From NCBI RefSeq assembly GCF_009708035.1, contig NZ_WMBQ01000002.1, positions 620,001 to 684,000 on the forward strand: a stretch of 64,000 nt of DNA. Reading direction: 5' to 3'. The translations under genes were made by a program, and so were the position numbers. The notes beneath the pieces were generated by a model. The model was not told the DNA's origin. It saw nothing but the letters and a program-made list of their open reading frames with translations, and searched no databases. Positions 25,946 through 34,299 of this stretch are shown piece after piece; positions within the stretch are counted from its first letter, which is position 1; each line of letters starts with the position of its first letter. The DNA comes from Hyphomicrobium album. Its GTDB lineage: Bacteria; Pseudomonadota; Alphaproteobacteria; Rhizobiales; Hyphomicrobiaceae.

Positions 25946-27505
25946 CTACAGCGGGACGGAGATGACGGCGCGCAGGCCGCCCATCGAGCTTTCGCCGAGC
26001 GTGATGTCGCCGCCGTGGCTCTTGGCTATATCGCGGGCGATGGCGAGGCCGAGACCGGTGTTACCCTCGTCCTGGTTGCGCGCGTGGTCGAGCCTGTAGA
26101 ACGGCTTGAACACGTTGGCGCGCTCGTCGGGCGGGATGCCGGGACCGTTGTCGTCGACCTCGACGCGCACCCACTGGCCTTCGACGGCGCCGCGAATGAT
26201 GATCTGATCGCCGAAGCGCGCCGCGTTCGACACCAGGTTGGTGACCGCACGCTTGAACGCCTGCCGTTTCAACGGGAGCACGAGGTCCTCGCGCCGCTTG
26301 CGCATCTTGAGCTCGATCGGCGTGCCGAAGTACTGCGCCTCGACCTCCACCTCCTCGAGTAGCTCGCGCAAATTGGTCGGCGCGGATTCCTCGCCGCCGT
26401 CGCCTTTGGCGAACGCAAGGTAATCCTCGAGCATGTCCTGCATCTCACGCACGTCCGCCTGCAGCGAGAGCGCCTCGGGCGTATCGCCGAGCAGCGCCAG
26501 CTCCAGCTTGAAGCGGGTGAGGATGGTGCGCAGGTCGTGGCTGACGCCGGCGAGCATGGTGGTGCGTTGCTCGACGTGCGTGGTGATGCGGTCGCGCATT
26601 TCGAGGAACGCCGTCGCCGCCTGCCGCACCTCGCGGGCGCCGCGCGGACGGAAGTCGTCCGGTACCCGGCGCCCTTTGCCGAAGGCGTCTGCCGCCTCGG
26701 CGAGCCGCAGGATCGGACGGATCTGGTTGCGCAGGAAGAGAATGGCGACGGTGAGCAGGATCACCGACGAGCCGATCATCCACAACAGGAAGATGTGCGA
26801 GTTCGACGCGTACGTTTGCGAGCGCGTGGCGACGAAGCGCAGGATCGCGTTCTCGAGCTTGACGCGGATTTCCACGTGGCGCGACTGGCCGACGGTGTCG
26901 ATCCAGAACGGCTTCTGCACCTGGCGGCGGATCTCGACCGACAGCGCCCGGTCGAGCAGCGCGAAGAACGGCTTCGGCCGAGGTGCGGGCAGGTCGCCGG
27001 GCGGCAGCACCTGCATCGACAGGTTGAGACGGTCGCGCGCCATCTCGATGAGCTGGCTGTACTCGTCTTTCTTCGGATAGTCCTCGTAGATGTCGATGAC
27101 GGCGGCGATGTCGCGTGCCGTCGCCTCCGACAGGCGTCGCGTCACCGCCTGCCAATGCCGCTCCATGAACACGAAGGCGACGACGCCCTCGAGCACGACG
27201 ATGGGCGCGATGATGATGATGAGCGCGCGGGCGTAGAGGCCTTTGGGCAAAACGTCGGCGATCCAGCCGCCGATGATTTGCATGTTGCGATTATGCGTCT
27301 TCGCGAACCACGTGAAGAAGACCGTCAACCAAGCGGGTGCCGGCGGTAGCTTCTCCCAGAGTTTCAACACGGGCTGGGGGACGTAAAAGTCGTCGCGGCG
27401 CGGCCAGCGCCATCGCGGCAGGCGGGCACGCGCAAGCGCCTGCCGCAGCGCATGCCAGGGCAGAAAGGGACGGCGCTCGGGCTCCTCGCCTTTGGCGAGC
27501 ATCAA
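25946..27505 (-). CDS. Sensor histidine kinase, EnvZ type
   Basis: 519-residue inner-membrane kinase. After a cytoplasmic N-terminal segment of about 90 residues lie a first transmembrane helix (ALIIIIAPIVVLEGVVAFVF), a periplasmic domain, a second helix (IFLLWMIGSSVILLTVAILF), HAMP (NQIRPILRLAEAADAFGKG), the phosphoacceptor motif VSHDLRTILTRF and the ATP-binding boxes NLVSNAARF, VDDNGPGIPP and GLGLAIA. It is the partner of the OmpR-type regulator at 27689-28399. The two genes, normally adjacent or overlapping, are separated here by 183 bases filled by two palindromic elements. The cue is unknown. Confidence 0.92.
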   Translation of the reverse strand: MMLAKGEEPERRPFLPWHALRQALARARLPRWRWPRRDDFYVPQPVLKLWEKLPPAPAWLTVFFTWFAKTHNRNMQIIGGWIADVLPKGLYARALIIIIAPIVVLEGVVAFVFMERHWQAVTRRLSEATARDIAAVIDIYEDYPKKDEYSQLIEMARDRLNLSMQVLPPGDLPAPRPKPFFALLDRALSVEIRRQVQKPFWIDTVGQSRHVEIRVKLENAILRFVATRSQTYASNSHIFLLWMIGSSVILLTVAILFLRNQIRPILRLAEAADAFGKGRRVPDDFRPRGAREVRQAATAFLEMRDRITTHVEQRTTMLAGVSHDLRTILTRFKLELALLGDTPEALSLQADVREMQDMLEDYLAFAKGDGGEESAPTNLRELLEEVEVEAQYFGTPIELKMRKRREDLVLPLKRQAFKRAVTNLVSNAARFGDQIIIRGAVEGQWVRVEVDDNGPGIPPDERANVFKPFYRLDHARNQDEGNTGLGLAIARDIAKSHGGDITLGESSMGGLRAVISVPL

Positions 27506-27526
27506 CCGACCTCGAAACGCGGCGGA

Positions 27527-27602
27527 CTAGTGCGATGATCGAGAAATTCGCAAGCGTCAGCGGCGAGGTACTGAGCGAATTTCTCGATCTGAATCGCACT
27601 AG
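27527..27602. repeat. Palindromic repeat element A
   Basis: 76-bp element bounded by CTAGTGCGAT (27527-27536) and its exact inverse ATCGCACTAG (27593-27602). Inside, a 15-base arm at 27537-27551 is exactly inverted at 27575-27589. The whole could fold as one long hairpin. It shares the CTAGTG...CACTAG ends with element B immediately after it. Confidence 0.75.
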
Positions 27603-27615
27603 CGAGTTTATGGTT

Positions 27616-27692
27616 CTAGTGTCCCTTATGATTTCGAAGTTCGCTCGGCTACTAGCATCGAACTCTGGCGAACTTCGAAATCGGGACACTAG
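27616..27692. repeat. Palindromic repeat element B
   Basis: 77-bp element bounded by CTAGTGTCCC (27616-27625) and GGGACACTAG (27683-27692). Inner arms are exact: GATTTCGAAGTTCGC (27630-27644) and GCGAACTTCGAAATC (27668-27682). The last bases overlap the regulator gene: its TAG stop (27689-27691, minus strand) is inside the element's end. Confidence 0.78.
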
Positions 27693-28399
27693 TCGGAATA
27701 GAGGATATACCCTTTGCCGCGCACTGTCTGGAGGTACACGGGATTGGAAGGGTCAGTCTCGATTTTCCGCCGCAGACGGTTGATTTGCACATCGATCGCG
27801 CGGTCGCTGCCGGTGGAATCCTCCGGGGCAAGCTCGTGGCGGGGAATGGGGCTGCCGATGCGCTGGGCGAACATGCGTAGAAGGTCGCGTTCGCGCTCGG
27901 TGAGCTTGATCGTCTCGTCGTTGTGCTTGAGCTCGCCGCGCGACACGTGGAACACGTGGTTGCCCATGCGCACTTCTTCGCTCGGTCCGGAGCCGCCCGC
28001 GGCGCGACGCAGGATGTTGCGCAAGCGCAGAAGTAGCTCGCGCGGTTCGAACGGCTTCGGCAGGTAGTCGTCGACGCCGGCTTCCAGACCTTCGATGCGG
28101 TGCTCGGGCTCGGAGCGCGCGGTCAGCATGCAGATGGGAATGGAGCGCGTGGCCTTGAGCTCGCGCGCCAGGTCGAGGCCGTTCTCGCCGGGCATCATCA
28201 CGTCGAGCAGCACCGCGTCGAACTCGAGCCCGCGCATGCCGGCGCGCGCAGTGGCTGCGTCCTGCGCGGTCGTCACGCGGAAGCCCTGCTCCGAAAGGTA
28301 GCGGCCGAGGAGGTCGCGGATCTTCTGATCGTCGTCGACGATGAGCACGTGCGGAGCGTTGTCGGGAAGCGGTGCGCTCGCGACTTTCGCGGTTCTCAT
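27689..28399 (-). CDS. OmpR-family response regulator
   Basis: 236 residues. The receiver domain has the acidic pair in VDDDQK, the phosphorylated aspartate in FDAVLLDVMMPGENG, and the KPFEPRELLLR switch lysine. The C-terminal winged helix (HDETIKLTERERDLLRMF and IDVQINRLRRKIE) is of the OmpR/PhoB type. It is the cognate partner of the downstream EnvZ-type kinase. The stop codon lies in the terminal inverted repeat of element B, so the last residues may have been altered by the insertion. Confidence 0.93.
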   Translation of the reverse strand: MRTAKVASAPLPDNAPHVLIVDDDQKIRDLLGRYLSEQGFRVTTAQDAATARAGMRGLEFDAVLLDVMMPGENGLDLARELKATRSIPICMLTARSEPEHRIEGLEAGVDDYLPKPFEPRELLLRLRNILRRAAGGSGPSEEVRMGNHVFHVSRGELKHNDETIKLTERERDLLRMFAQRIGSPIPRHELAPEDSTGSDRAIDVQINRLRRKIETDPSNPVYLQTVRGKGYILYSD

Positions 28400-28430
28400 A
28401 ATTGCCCCTCGTCCTCGAGCCGTCGTCTCG

Positions 28431-29006
28431 TCAGGCGCGCGTTTCGGATGCGAGCTTTACCAGCGCCTCGACGCGCGGACGATCCGACTCCGTAATCATG
28501 GCAAAAAGGAAGCGACGCGCAAACTCTGCCGCCCCCGGGCCCGCTTTGGCCAGGGCAGCCTCGATATGCTTGATCTGCTGGATCGATAGCTTGTCGGCCA
28601 GGCGCCCGCCCTTTGCCGTCACAAACAGACGCCGCTCGCGCCGGTCGTCGTTTCCGGCGCGCTGCATAATGAAACCTTTATCGATGAGCTGCTTTAGAAC
28701 GCGGGCGAGGCTCTGCTTGGTGATTTTGAGGATGTCCAAGAGATCGGCGACGCGCAGGCCCGGATTGCGATGCACGAAATGTAGGACCCGGTGATGGGCG
28801 CGGCCGAAGCCGTACTCCTCGAGCACCGCGTCGGGGCCGCCGGTGAAATCCCGATAGGCGAAGAACAAGAGCTCGACGCAGGCGACGAGGTCGGTCTGGG
28901 GACCGTCCTCAGGCTGAGGGCGCGATGCCCCGTTGGTGGTTGATTGCGCGGCGGATGAGCGCGACATGCGGCGGCCCGCAACGCTGTCGGACGTTATGTC
29001 AGTCAT
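28431..29006 (-). CDS. MarR-family transcriptional regulator
   Basis: 191 residues with an N-terminal Ser/Ala-rich leader of about 35 residues. The winged helix-turn-helix is seen in RVADLLDILKITKQSLARVLK and the wing in AGNDDRRERRLFVTAKG, both characteristic of MarR. It is divergent from ilvE, and several AGTCAT-type repeats lie between the two and overlap its start codon. That suggests autoregulation and possibly control of ilvE. An internal ATG at 28967 is an alternative start. Confidence 0.88.
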   Translation of the reverse strand: MTDITSDSVAGRRMSRSSAAQSTTNGASRPQPEDGPQTDLVACVELLFFAYRDFTGGPDAVLEEYGFGRAHHRVLHFVHRNPGLRVADLLDILKITKQSLARVLKQLIDKGFIMQRAGNDDRRERRLFVTAKGGRLADKLSIQQIKHIEAALAKAGPGAAEFARRFLFAMITESDRPRVEALVKLASETRA

Positions 29007-29047
29007 GTTGACTTATTTGGCCTCGATTGTTAGTCATGGCAAGTCAT
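29001..29047. promoter_or_regulatory. AGTCAT-type repeat cluster between marR-like gene and ilvE
   Basis: AGTCA-TGT-TGACT (29001-29013) is a perfect 5-bp dyad covering the MarR-type gene's start codon. Two more AGTCAT copies follow at 29032 and 29042, ten bases (one helical turn) apart. Spacing and placement suggest an operator for the MarR-type protein. Confidence 0.45.
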
Positions 29048-29204
29048 TTTGCGCAGGCGATCGGCGCGTTCGCACGAGCAGCACAAGCTTGAGCGAGGGG
29101 CGCGGGGGCGATCTGGATCACCAGCAGCGTTGCCCGCCAGCAGGCTCGTCACCGAGCCAGCTTAAGTAACGATCTTGGCGCAAAAGTCTACGGAGAGAGA
29201 ACGC

Positions 29205-30101
29205 ATGTCCGGGACAACTCCCTTTCACGATCGTGACGGCCTTATCTGGCTCGATGGCAAGATGGTTCCCTGGCGCGAGGGAAACATCCACGTCCTGACG
29301 CACGCTCTCCATTACGGCAGTGCGGTATTCGAGGGTCTGCGCGCCTACGGGGGCGAAATCTTCAAGCTGTCCGAGCATTCGCAGCGCCTGATCGAGAGCG
29401 CTAAAATGCTCGACTTCGACGTGCCCTACACCGCCGCCGAGATCGACAAGATCTGCCGCGACGTCGTCGAGGCCAACAAGCTTTCGGACTGCTACATCCG
29501 GCCGCTCGCCTGGCGCGGCTCGGAGCAAATCGGCGTGTCGGCGCAGGCGACCAAGATCCATCTCGCAGTTGCGGCGTGGCAGTGGGGCTCCTACTTCCCG
29601 ATGGAGCAGCGGCTGAAAGGCATCCGCCTGACAATGGCGAAGTATCGCCGCCCCGATCCGGCGACGGCGCCCTCGAAGAGCAAGGCCGCCGGCCTCTACA
29701 TGATCTGCACGGTCGAGAAGCATCGCGCCGAGAACGCCGGCTATGCCGACGCGCTCATGCTCGATTGGCGTGGCCGCGTTGCCGAGTGCACGGGCGCCAA
29801 CATCTTCCTGATCAAAGATGGTGTCATCCACACGCCCGATCCCGACTGCTTCCTCGACGGCATCACGCGGCGAACGGTCATCGATCTGGCCAAGAAGCGC
29901 GGCTATCAGGTGATCGAGCGGGCGATCATGCCGGAGGAGCTCAAAGACTTCTCGGAGGTGTTCGTGACCGGCACGGCTGCCGAGGTGACGCCGGTCTCCG
30001 AGATCGGCGAGCACAAATACAAGCCCGGGCAGATCACGGAAAACCTGCTCAACGACTACATGGCTGCCGTGCAGCAACCGGCGCGCAAGGCGGCAGAGTA
30101 A
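29205..30101 (+). CDS. ilvE: Branched-chain amino acid aminotransferase
   Basis: Class IV PLP enzyme for the last step of valine, leucine and isoleucine synthesis. The 298-residue protein shows LHYGSAVFEGLRAYGG, the PLP-lysine region SKAAGLYMI, EKHRAENAGYADALMLD and AECTGANIFLIKDG, followed by DGITRRTVIDLA. All are conserved family segments. The ATG at 29205 has GGAGAG upstream; an in-frame TTG at 29175 is weaker. The divergent neighbour is a MarR regulator. Confidence 0.94.
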   Translation: MSGTTPFHDRDGLIWLDGKMVPWREGNIHVLTHALHYGSAVFEGLRAYGGEIFKLSEHSQRLIESAKMLDFDVPYTAAEIDKICRDVVEANKLSDCYIRPLAWRGSEQIGVSAQATKIHLAVAAWQWGSYFPMEQRLKGIRLTMAKYRRPDPATAPSKSKAAGLYMICTVEKHRAENAGYADALMLDWRGRVAECTGANIFLIKDGVIHTPDPDCFLDGITRRTVIDLAKKRGYQVIERAIMPEELKDFSEVFVTGTAAEVTPVSEIGEHKYKPGQITENLLNDYMAAVQQPARKAAE

Positions 30102-30149
30102 TTGAAGGCGCTCGCCGCCCTCCGCTAGTGCAAGGTTCCGGCCGCCGGC

Positions 30150-30611
30150 TCACGGCAGAATGTCGAAGTGCAGCACGTCCTCGCGCGTCCCGAGCTTAGT
30201 GTAGAGCGCGATGGCGGGTGGGTCGATGTAGTCTGCCTGCACGTAGATCACGTACGCGCCGCGCCTGCGCGCAATCGCCTTGAGCTCGTCGATCATCGCG
30301 GTCGCGATGCCCTGCCGCCGATACTCCTCGCGCACGGCGAGGTCGTAGATGTAGATCTCGCAGCGCGCCTGCTCGAACTTCTTCAGCTCGTACGCCGCCA
30401 GCCCTCCGGCCACGATCCCTTCGTGCAACGCGACGAGCGCAATGAAGGTATCCCCGGCGAGCAGCTTCCCGATGTAAGCATCGTCCGGCTGCGCGCGCAT
30501 GTAGCTCTCGGTATCGCTGAATACCTCGCCGAACATCGTCAGCAGCGCGCGAAAGAGATCGGCATCGCCCGGCTGCAGTTGACGGTAGGCGTGAGATGCG
30601 GCTGGCGGCAT
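30150..30611 (-). CDS. GNAT acetyltransferase of the AAC(3)-I aminoglycoside type
   Basis: 153 residues. The sequence follows the AAC(3)-I pattern throughout: [66 protein letters not shown] (acetyl-CoA-binding RRxGxA), [18 protein letters not shown] and a final [14 protein letters not shown](3)-I acetylates the 3-amino group of gentamicin-type aminoglycosides. Chromosomal homologs like this one often have other or unknown substrates, so resistance is not shown. No integron or transposon features are nearby. The ATG at 30609-30611 matches the family N-terminus. Confidence 0.85.
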   Translation of the reverse strand: MPPAASHAYRQLQPGDADLFRALLTMFGEVFSDTESYMRAQPDDAYIGKLLAGDTFIALVALHEGIVAGGLAAYELKKFEQARCEIYIYDLAVREEYRRQGIATAMIDELKAIARRRGAYVIYVQADYIDPPAIALYTKLGTREDVLHFDILP

Positions 30612-30887
30612 GCGGCGATCCCGTTCACGTGTCCGCCGCAGTGCAAGTCGAGAAATCGGGCGACATTCAGGATCGCCGGGTCCGGCGCAGGCCACGTGTA
30701 CGACACCCCATCCACAGGGCGCCGAGCCTGGACACCGTTCCAGATTGTCCCGCGGGGTAAGGCGCGCCCATACAAGGCGTGGCCACAACGGCACACCGGT
30801 GCGCGTGTCGTGCACTGAGAATCGGCCACTCGGTTGCCACCGCTCCGTCTCTCCCACACACTGTTCGCGCTTGGGATGCATCGGGGC

Positions 30888-31163
30888 ATGCGCATGCGGC
30901 GACTGGGTCTATTGGCGATGACGTTGGCCGCGGCGATGGCCATGGCGCCTGATCTGCGTGCCCAGGAGGGGCCGGGCGGCCTCATCAATCCGCAGCGCGA
31001 CTGCCAGACAATTCGCACCTGCAACTTCCGCAAGGGCGGGTCGTATCGCGGCTGCCTGTCGAGCTACAGCTGCCGGGCGTGCCGTTTCGTGCGCGTGCCG
31101 TGCAAGGGCGTGCGCGGCGGCACCTGCCAGCGGATGCGTTGCGGCTGGGGTGGCGTCAGCTAA
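30888..31163 (+). CDS. Small secreted cysteine-rich protein
   Basis: 91 residues with signal peptide ([20 protein letters not shown]). The mature part of about 65 residues has eight cysteines ([39 protein letters not shown]), enough for four disulfides, and is strongly basic. No family name is known to me. The start could also be the ATG at 30876. About 275 bases upstream (30612-30887) hold no gene that I can see. Confidence 0.6.
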   Translation: MRMRRLGLLAMTLAAAMAMAPDLRAQEGPGGLINPQRDCQTIRTCNFRKGGSYRGCLSSYSCRACRFVRVPCKGVRGGTCQRMRCGWGGVS

Positions 31164-31169
31164 GCGACT

Positions 31170-31412
31170 TCAGGATTTTTGGCTGAACAGCATCTGGCCG
31201 ACGCCGGCGCAGAAGATGGCGATGGCCGTGCCGATGGTCATGAGCGACACCGCGCTCGGGCTGTGGCCAACGGCGGCCCCGATGCCGGCGATGAGCGCCG
31301 TCCAGAAGAGTGCGGGAAAGAGCGAGACGATCAGCAGCCCGGCGAACTGGTAGGAAGCCTCGTCCTGCGCGTCGCGGCGGGTGATGGCCTTGGCGTTCGC
31401 GGCGATCTGCAT
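31170..31412 (-). CDS. Small two-helix membrane protein, unknown
   Basis: 80 residues, with two transmembrane segments (FAGLLIVSLFPALFWTALIAG and LMTIGTAIAIFCAGVGQML) and a charged N-terminus. The ATG at 31410-31412 was chosen because a GGAG lies 12 bases before it and the longer frame adds an odd N-terminus. It converges with the Cys-rich gene, ending six bases from its stop. No function assigned. Confidence 0.5.
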   Translation of the reverse strand: MQIAANAKAITRRDAQDEASYQFAGLLIVSLFPALFWTALIAGIGAAVGHSPSAVSLMTIGTAIAIFCAGVGQMLFSQKS

Positions 31413-31601
31413 GGCGTTCCAACTCCAGGCGTCCGGATCTGATACGGCAACGCTAGGCGTTTGCTCTAAACGACATACTAACGGCTCCAATTGAAGCAAG
31501 ATCCGGGTGATCAGTGTTAATTACGAGTATTAGATTGTTCGCTACCGCACACAGAGCCCCGCGTCCCGCGTCGCGAGGCCTTGCGGCGTGACCGCAGACT
31601 G

Positions 31602-33248
31602 ATGGCTACGAGCATGCAATCTTCGGGCGACTTCGATGCCGTTCTCATCGGCGGAGGGCACAACGGTCTGACCTGCGCCGCCTATCTGGCGGCGGCGGGG
31701 CTCAAGGTCGTCGTGCTCGAGCAGAACGATGTGGTCGGCGGCGCGGCGGTGACGGAGGAGTTCCATCCCGGCTTTCGCAATTCGGTCGCTGCCTACACGG
31801 TGAGCCTCCTCAATCCGAAGGTCATCGCCGATCTCGAGCTGGCGCGGCATGGGCTGAAGATCGTGCAGCGTCCGGCGGCGAACTTCTGGCCCATCGACGA
31901 CAAGCGCTATCTGTTGATGCGCGGCGACCAGGCCGAACGGCAGGCGGCCATCGCCCGCTTCTCCAAGCGCGACGCGGAGCGGCTTCCCGCATACGAGACG
32001 ATGTTGGAGCGCGCCGCCGACGCCTTGCGCGATCTCGTGCTGGTGACGCCGCCCAATGCCGGCGGCGGCATCCTCGAATTGCTCAAGGGCGCCGGCGTCG
32101 GCAGGCGCCTGCTGAAGCGCAGCGTCGATGAGCAGCGCGTGCTGCTCGATCTCTTCACGCGCAGCGCGGCGGACTTTCTCGACGATTGGTTCGAGAGCGA
32201 CGTCGTCAAAGGTGCGTTTGCGTTCGACGGCATCGTCGGCAACTACGCGGCGCCCTCGACGACTGGTACTGCCTACGTCCTGTTGCACCACTGCTTTGGC
32301 GAGGTGAACGGCAAGCGTGGCGCCTGGGGGCACGCCATCGGCGGCATGGGTGCGATCACGCGGGCGATGGCGTCGTCGGCGCAGGCGCGCGGGGCGCTTA
32401 TCCGTACCGGCGCCAAGGTGCGCGAGGTCATGGTGCGCGACGGCGCGGCCCGTGGCGTTGTCCTCGAGAACGGCGAGGAAATCCCGGCGCGCGCCGTCGT
32501 GGCCAATGTCGGCCCAAAGCTATTATTCCGCGATCTGCTGCCGTCGGATGCGGTCGCTCCGGAAACGCGCTCTCTCTTCACGCGCATGAAAACCGGCTCC
32601 GGCACCTTCCGCATGAACGTGGCGTTGAGCGAGCTGCCGAGCTTCACCTGCCTGCCGGGCACCAACGCGCAGGACCACCACGGCGCCGGCATCATCATCG
32701 GGCCGGACATCGGCTATCTCGAGCGTGCGTACGACGACGCGCGGGCGGGCGGATGGTCGCGCGATCCGGTTGTCGAAATGCTGATCCCTTCGACGCTCGA
32801 TGACTCTCTGGCGCCCCCGGGGCAACACGTCGCCAGCTTGTTCGTGCAGCACGTCGCGCCGCACTTGCCCACGGGTCGCAGCTGGGAGGACGCGCGCGAG
32901 AAGGAAGCCTTCGCCGACCTCGTCATCGATACGGTGAGCAAATACGCGCCGAACTTCGAGCGCGCGGTCATCGCTGCGCAGATCCTCTCGCCGCTCGATC
33001 TGGAGCGACGCTTCGGCATGATCGATGGCGACATTTTCCACGGCGCGCTGACGCTCGATCAGCTGTTCTCCGCGCGCCCGAGCCTCGGCTACGCCGACTA
33101 CCGGCTGCCGCTCGCGGGGCTCTATTTGTGCGGCTCGGGGGCCCATCCGGGCGGCGGCGTCACCGGCGCGCCGGGCCACAACGCGGCCCGCGAGATTGTC
33201 CACGACCTCAAAGGCTGGCGGACGTTCGTGCGCCGCGCGAGGAGCTGA
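31602..33248 (+). CDS. FAD-dependent oxidoreductase of the phytoene-desaturase/PYROXD2 type
   Basis: 548 residues. The N-terminal Rossmann motif is VLIGGGHNGLTCAAYLAAAGLKVVVLE (read in two overlapping parts), with the following GGAAVTEEF segment of the amine-oxidase/phytoene-desaturase group. The C-terminal FAD-contact region is LAGLYLCGSGAHPGGGVTGAPGHNAA. The overall layout matches the mammalian PYROXD2-like subgroup rather than carotenoid desaturases, and there are no carotenoid genes near. Substrate unknown. It is followed three bases later by arfB. An upstream TTG at 31581 is an alternative start. Confidence 0.85.
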   Translation: MATSMQSSGDFDAVLIGGGHNGLTCAAYLAAAGLKVVVLEQNDVVGGAAVTEEFHPGFRNSVAAYTVSLLNPKVIADLELARHGLKIVQRPAANFWPIDDKRYLLMRGDQAERQAAIARFSKRDAERLPAYETMLERAADALRDLVLVTPPNAGGGILELLKGAGVGRRLLKRSVDEQRVLLDLFTRSAADFLDDWFESDVVKGAFAFDGIVGNYAAPSTTGTAYVLLHHCFGEVNGKRGAWGHAIGGMGAITRAMASSAQARGALIRTGAKVREVMVRDGAARGVVLENGEEIPARAVVANVGPKLLFRDLLPSDAVAPETRSLFTRMKTGSGTFRMNVALSELPSFTCLPGTNAQDHHGAGIIIGPDIGYLERAYDDARAGGWSRDPVVEMLIPSTLDDSLAPPGQHVASLFVQHVAPHLPTGRSWEDAREKEAFADLVIDTVSKYAPNFERAVIAAQILSPLDLERRFGMIDGDIFHGALTLDQLFSARPSLGYADYRLPLAGLYLCGSGAHPGGGVTGAPGHNAAREIVHDLKGWRTFVRRARS

Positions 33249-33251
33249 GCC

Positions 33252-33680
33252 GTGGGCACGATCCGCATCAGCGAAAGCGTGACGATCGACGAGAGCGAGC
33301 TGGAGGAGCGCTTCGTGCGCTCGTCCGGCCCCGGCGGCCAAAACGTCAACAAGGTGTCGACGGCGGTGGAGCTGCGGTTCAACGTCGCCGCCTCTTCGGC
33401 GCTGCCGGGCGAGGTGCGGGCGCGGTTGGTTCGGCTTGCTGGCCGGCGGCTGACGGACGACGGCGTGCTCGTCATTCGCGCCGAGCGCTTCCGCACTCAG
33501 GAGCGCAACCGCGAGGATGCCCAGGAGCGCCTGTTCGATATGATCCGCGAGGCATGCATCGTGCCCAAGCGACGCATCAAGACCAAGCCGAGCCGTGGGG
33601 AGAAGGAGCGGCGGCGGGAGGCGAAGGCGAAGCGCAGCCACGTCAAGCGGTTGCGCGGCTCGAAGCCTGATTTCGGCTGA
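33252..33680 (+). CDS. arfB: Alternative ribosome-rescue peptidyl-tRNA hydrolase ArfB
   Basis: 142 residues of the ICT1/YaeJ family. The GGQ motif lies in VRSSGPGGQNVNKVSTAVEL near residue 30 and hydrolyses peptidyl-tRNA on stalled ribosomes. The basic C-terminal tail (SRGEKERRREAKAKRS) would enter the empty mRNA channel, as in E. coli ArfB. It starts with GTG and follows the oxidoreductase by three bases. Confidence 0.94.
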   Translation: MGTIRISESVTIDESELEERFVRSSGPGGQNVNKVSTAVELRFNVAASSALPGEVRARLVRLAGRRLTDDGVLVIRAERFRTQERNREDAQERLFDMIREACIVPKRRIKTKPSRGEKERRREAKAKRSHVKRLRGSKPDFG

Positions 33681-33868
33681 TCCGCCATCGGCCGAACGCG
33701 AATCACGCGTTCAATTGCGCCACCCGTATTTATTGGCTTATCGTCCGTTTGAGGCGTTGGACCGCGTGACATCTGACCGGCGCAATTCTAAGACATGCGA
33801 TGAGCAGGGTGGGTGCGGCGAACGGCCGAGTGGGCTGTTGCCGTAAGGATTTCGGCAGGGGAAGTGCA

Positions 33869-34282
33869 ATGACTAGACTTGCAAAGGTGGGCCTCGCGGC
33901 GGCCGCGTTGGTGACAGCGGCGGCAGGTTTGTGCGCGGCGGCCGAGGAGGGTCCGCTCGGCGTGTGGATCGATCACACCGGCCGCGGTGCGGTCGAGATC
34001 ACCAAGTGCGGCGATGCCCTGTGCGGCAAGGTCGTGTGGGTTGCCGACATGAAGAATTCCGAAGGTTGCGGCTTGGAAATCCTCGGCGACGTGAAGCCCA
34101 TGGGTGACGGGACCTACGACGAAGGCTGGATCTACGATCCCGACAGAGACGCCAAGTTCAGTGTCGAACTCGTGCCGCAGGGCAACAAGCTTTCGGTCCA
34201 CGGGTACAAGGGCATCAAGATGCTCGGCGAGACTTTTGTGTGGACGCGTGCCCCGGCGGATCTCGCGCGCTGCCCATCGTAA
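33869..34282 (+). CDS. Exported DUF2147 protein
   Basis: 137 residues with signal peptide (VGLAAAALVTAAAGLCAAA). The mature part has the DUF2147 pattern: GPLGVWIDHTGRGAVEITKCG, DALCGKVVWV, GWIYDPDRDAKFSVEL and GKLSVHGY-type strands ending TFVWTRA. This is a lipocalin-like beta-barrel of unknown function, widespread in alphaproteobacteria. ATG 33869 follows GGGGAAG. Upstream 33681-33868 holds no gene that I recognise. Confidence 0.85.
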   Translation: MTRLAKVGLAAAALVTAAAGLCAAAEEGPLGVWIDHTGRGAVEITKCGDALCGKVVWVADMKNSEGCGLEILGDVKPMGDGTYDEGWIYDPDRDAKFSVELVPQGNKLSVHGYKGIKMLGETFVWTRAPADLARCPS

Positions 34283-34299
34283 ACTAAGCGTCAAATCGC

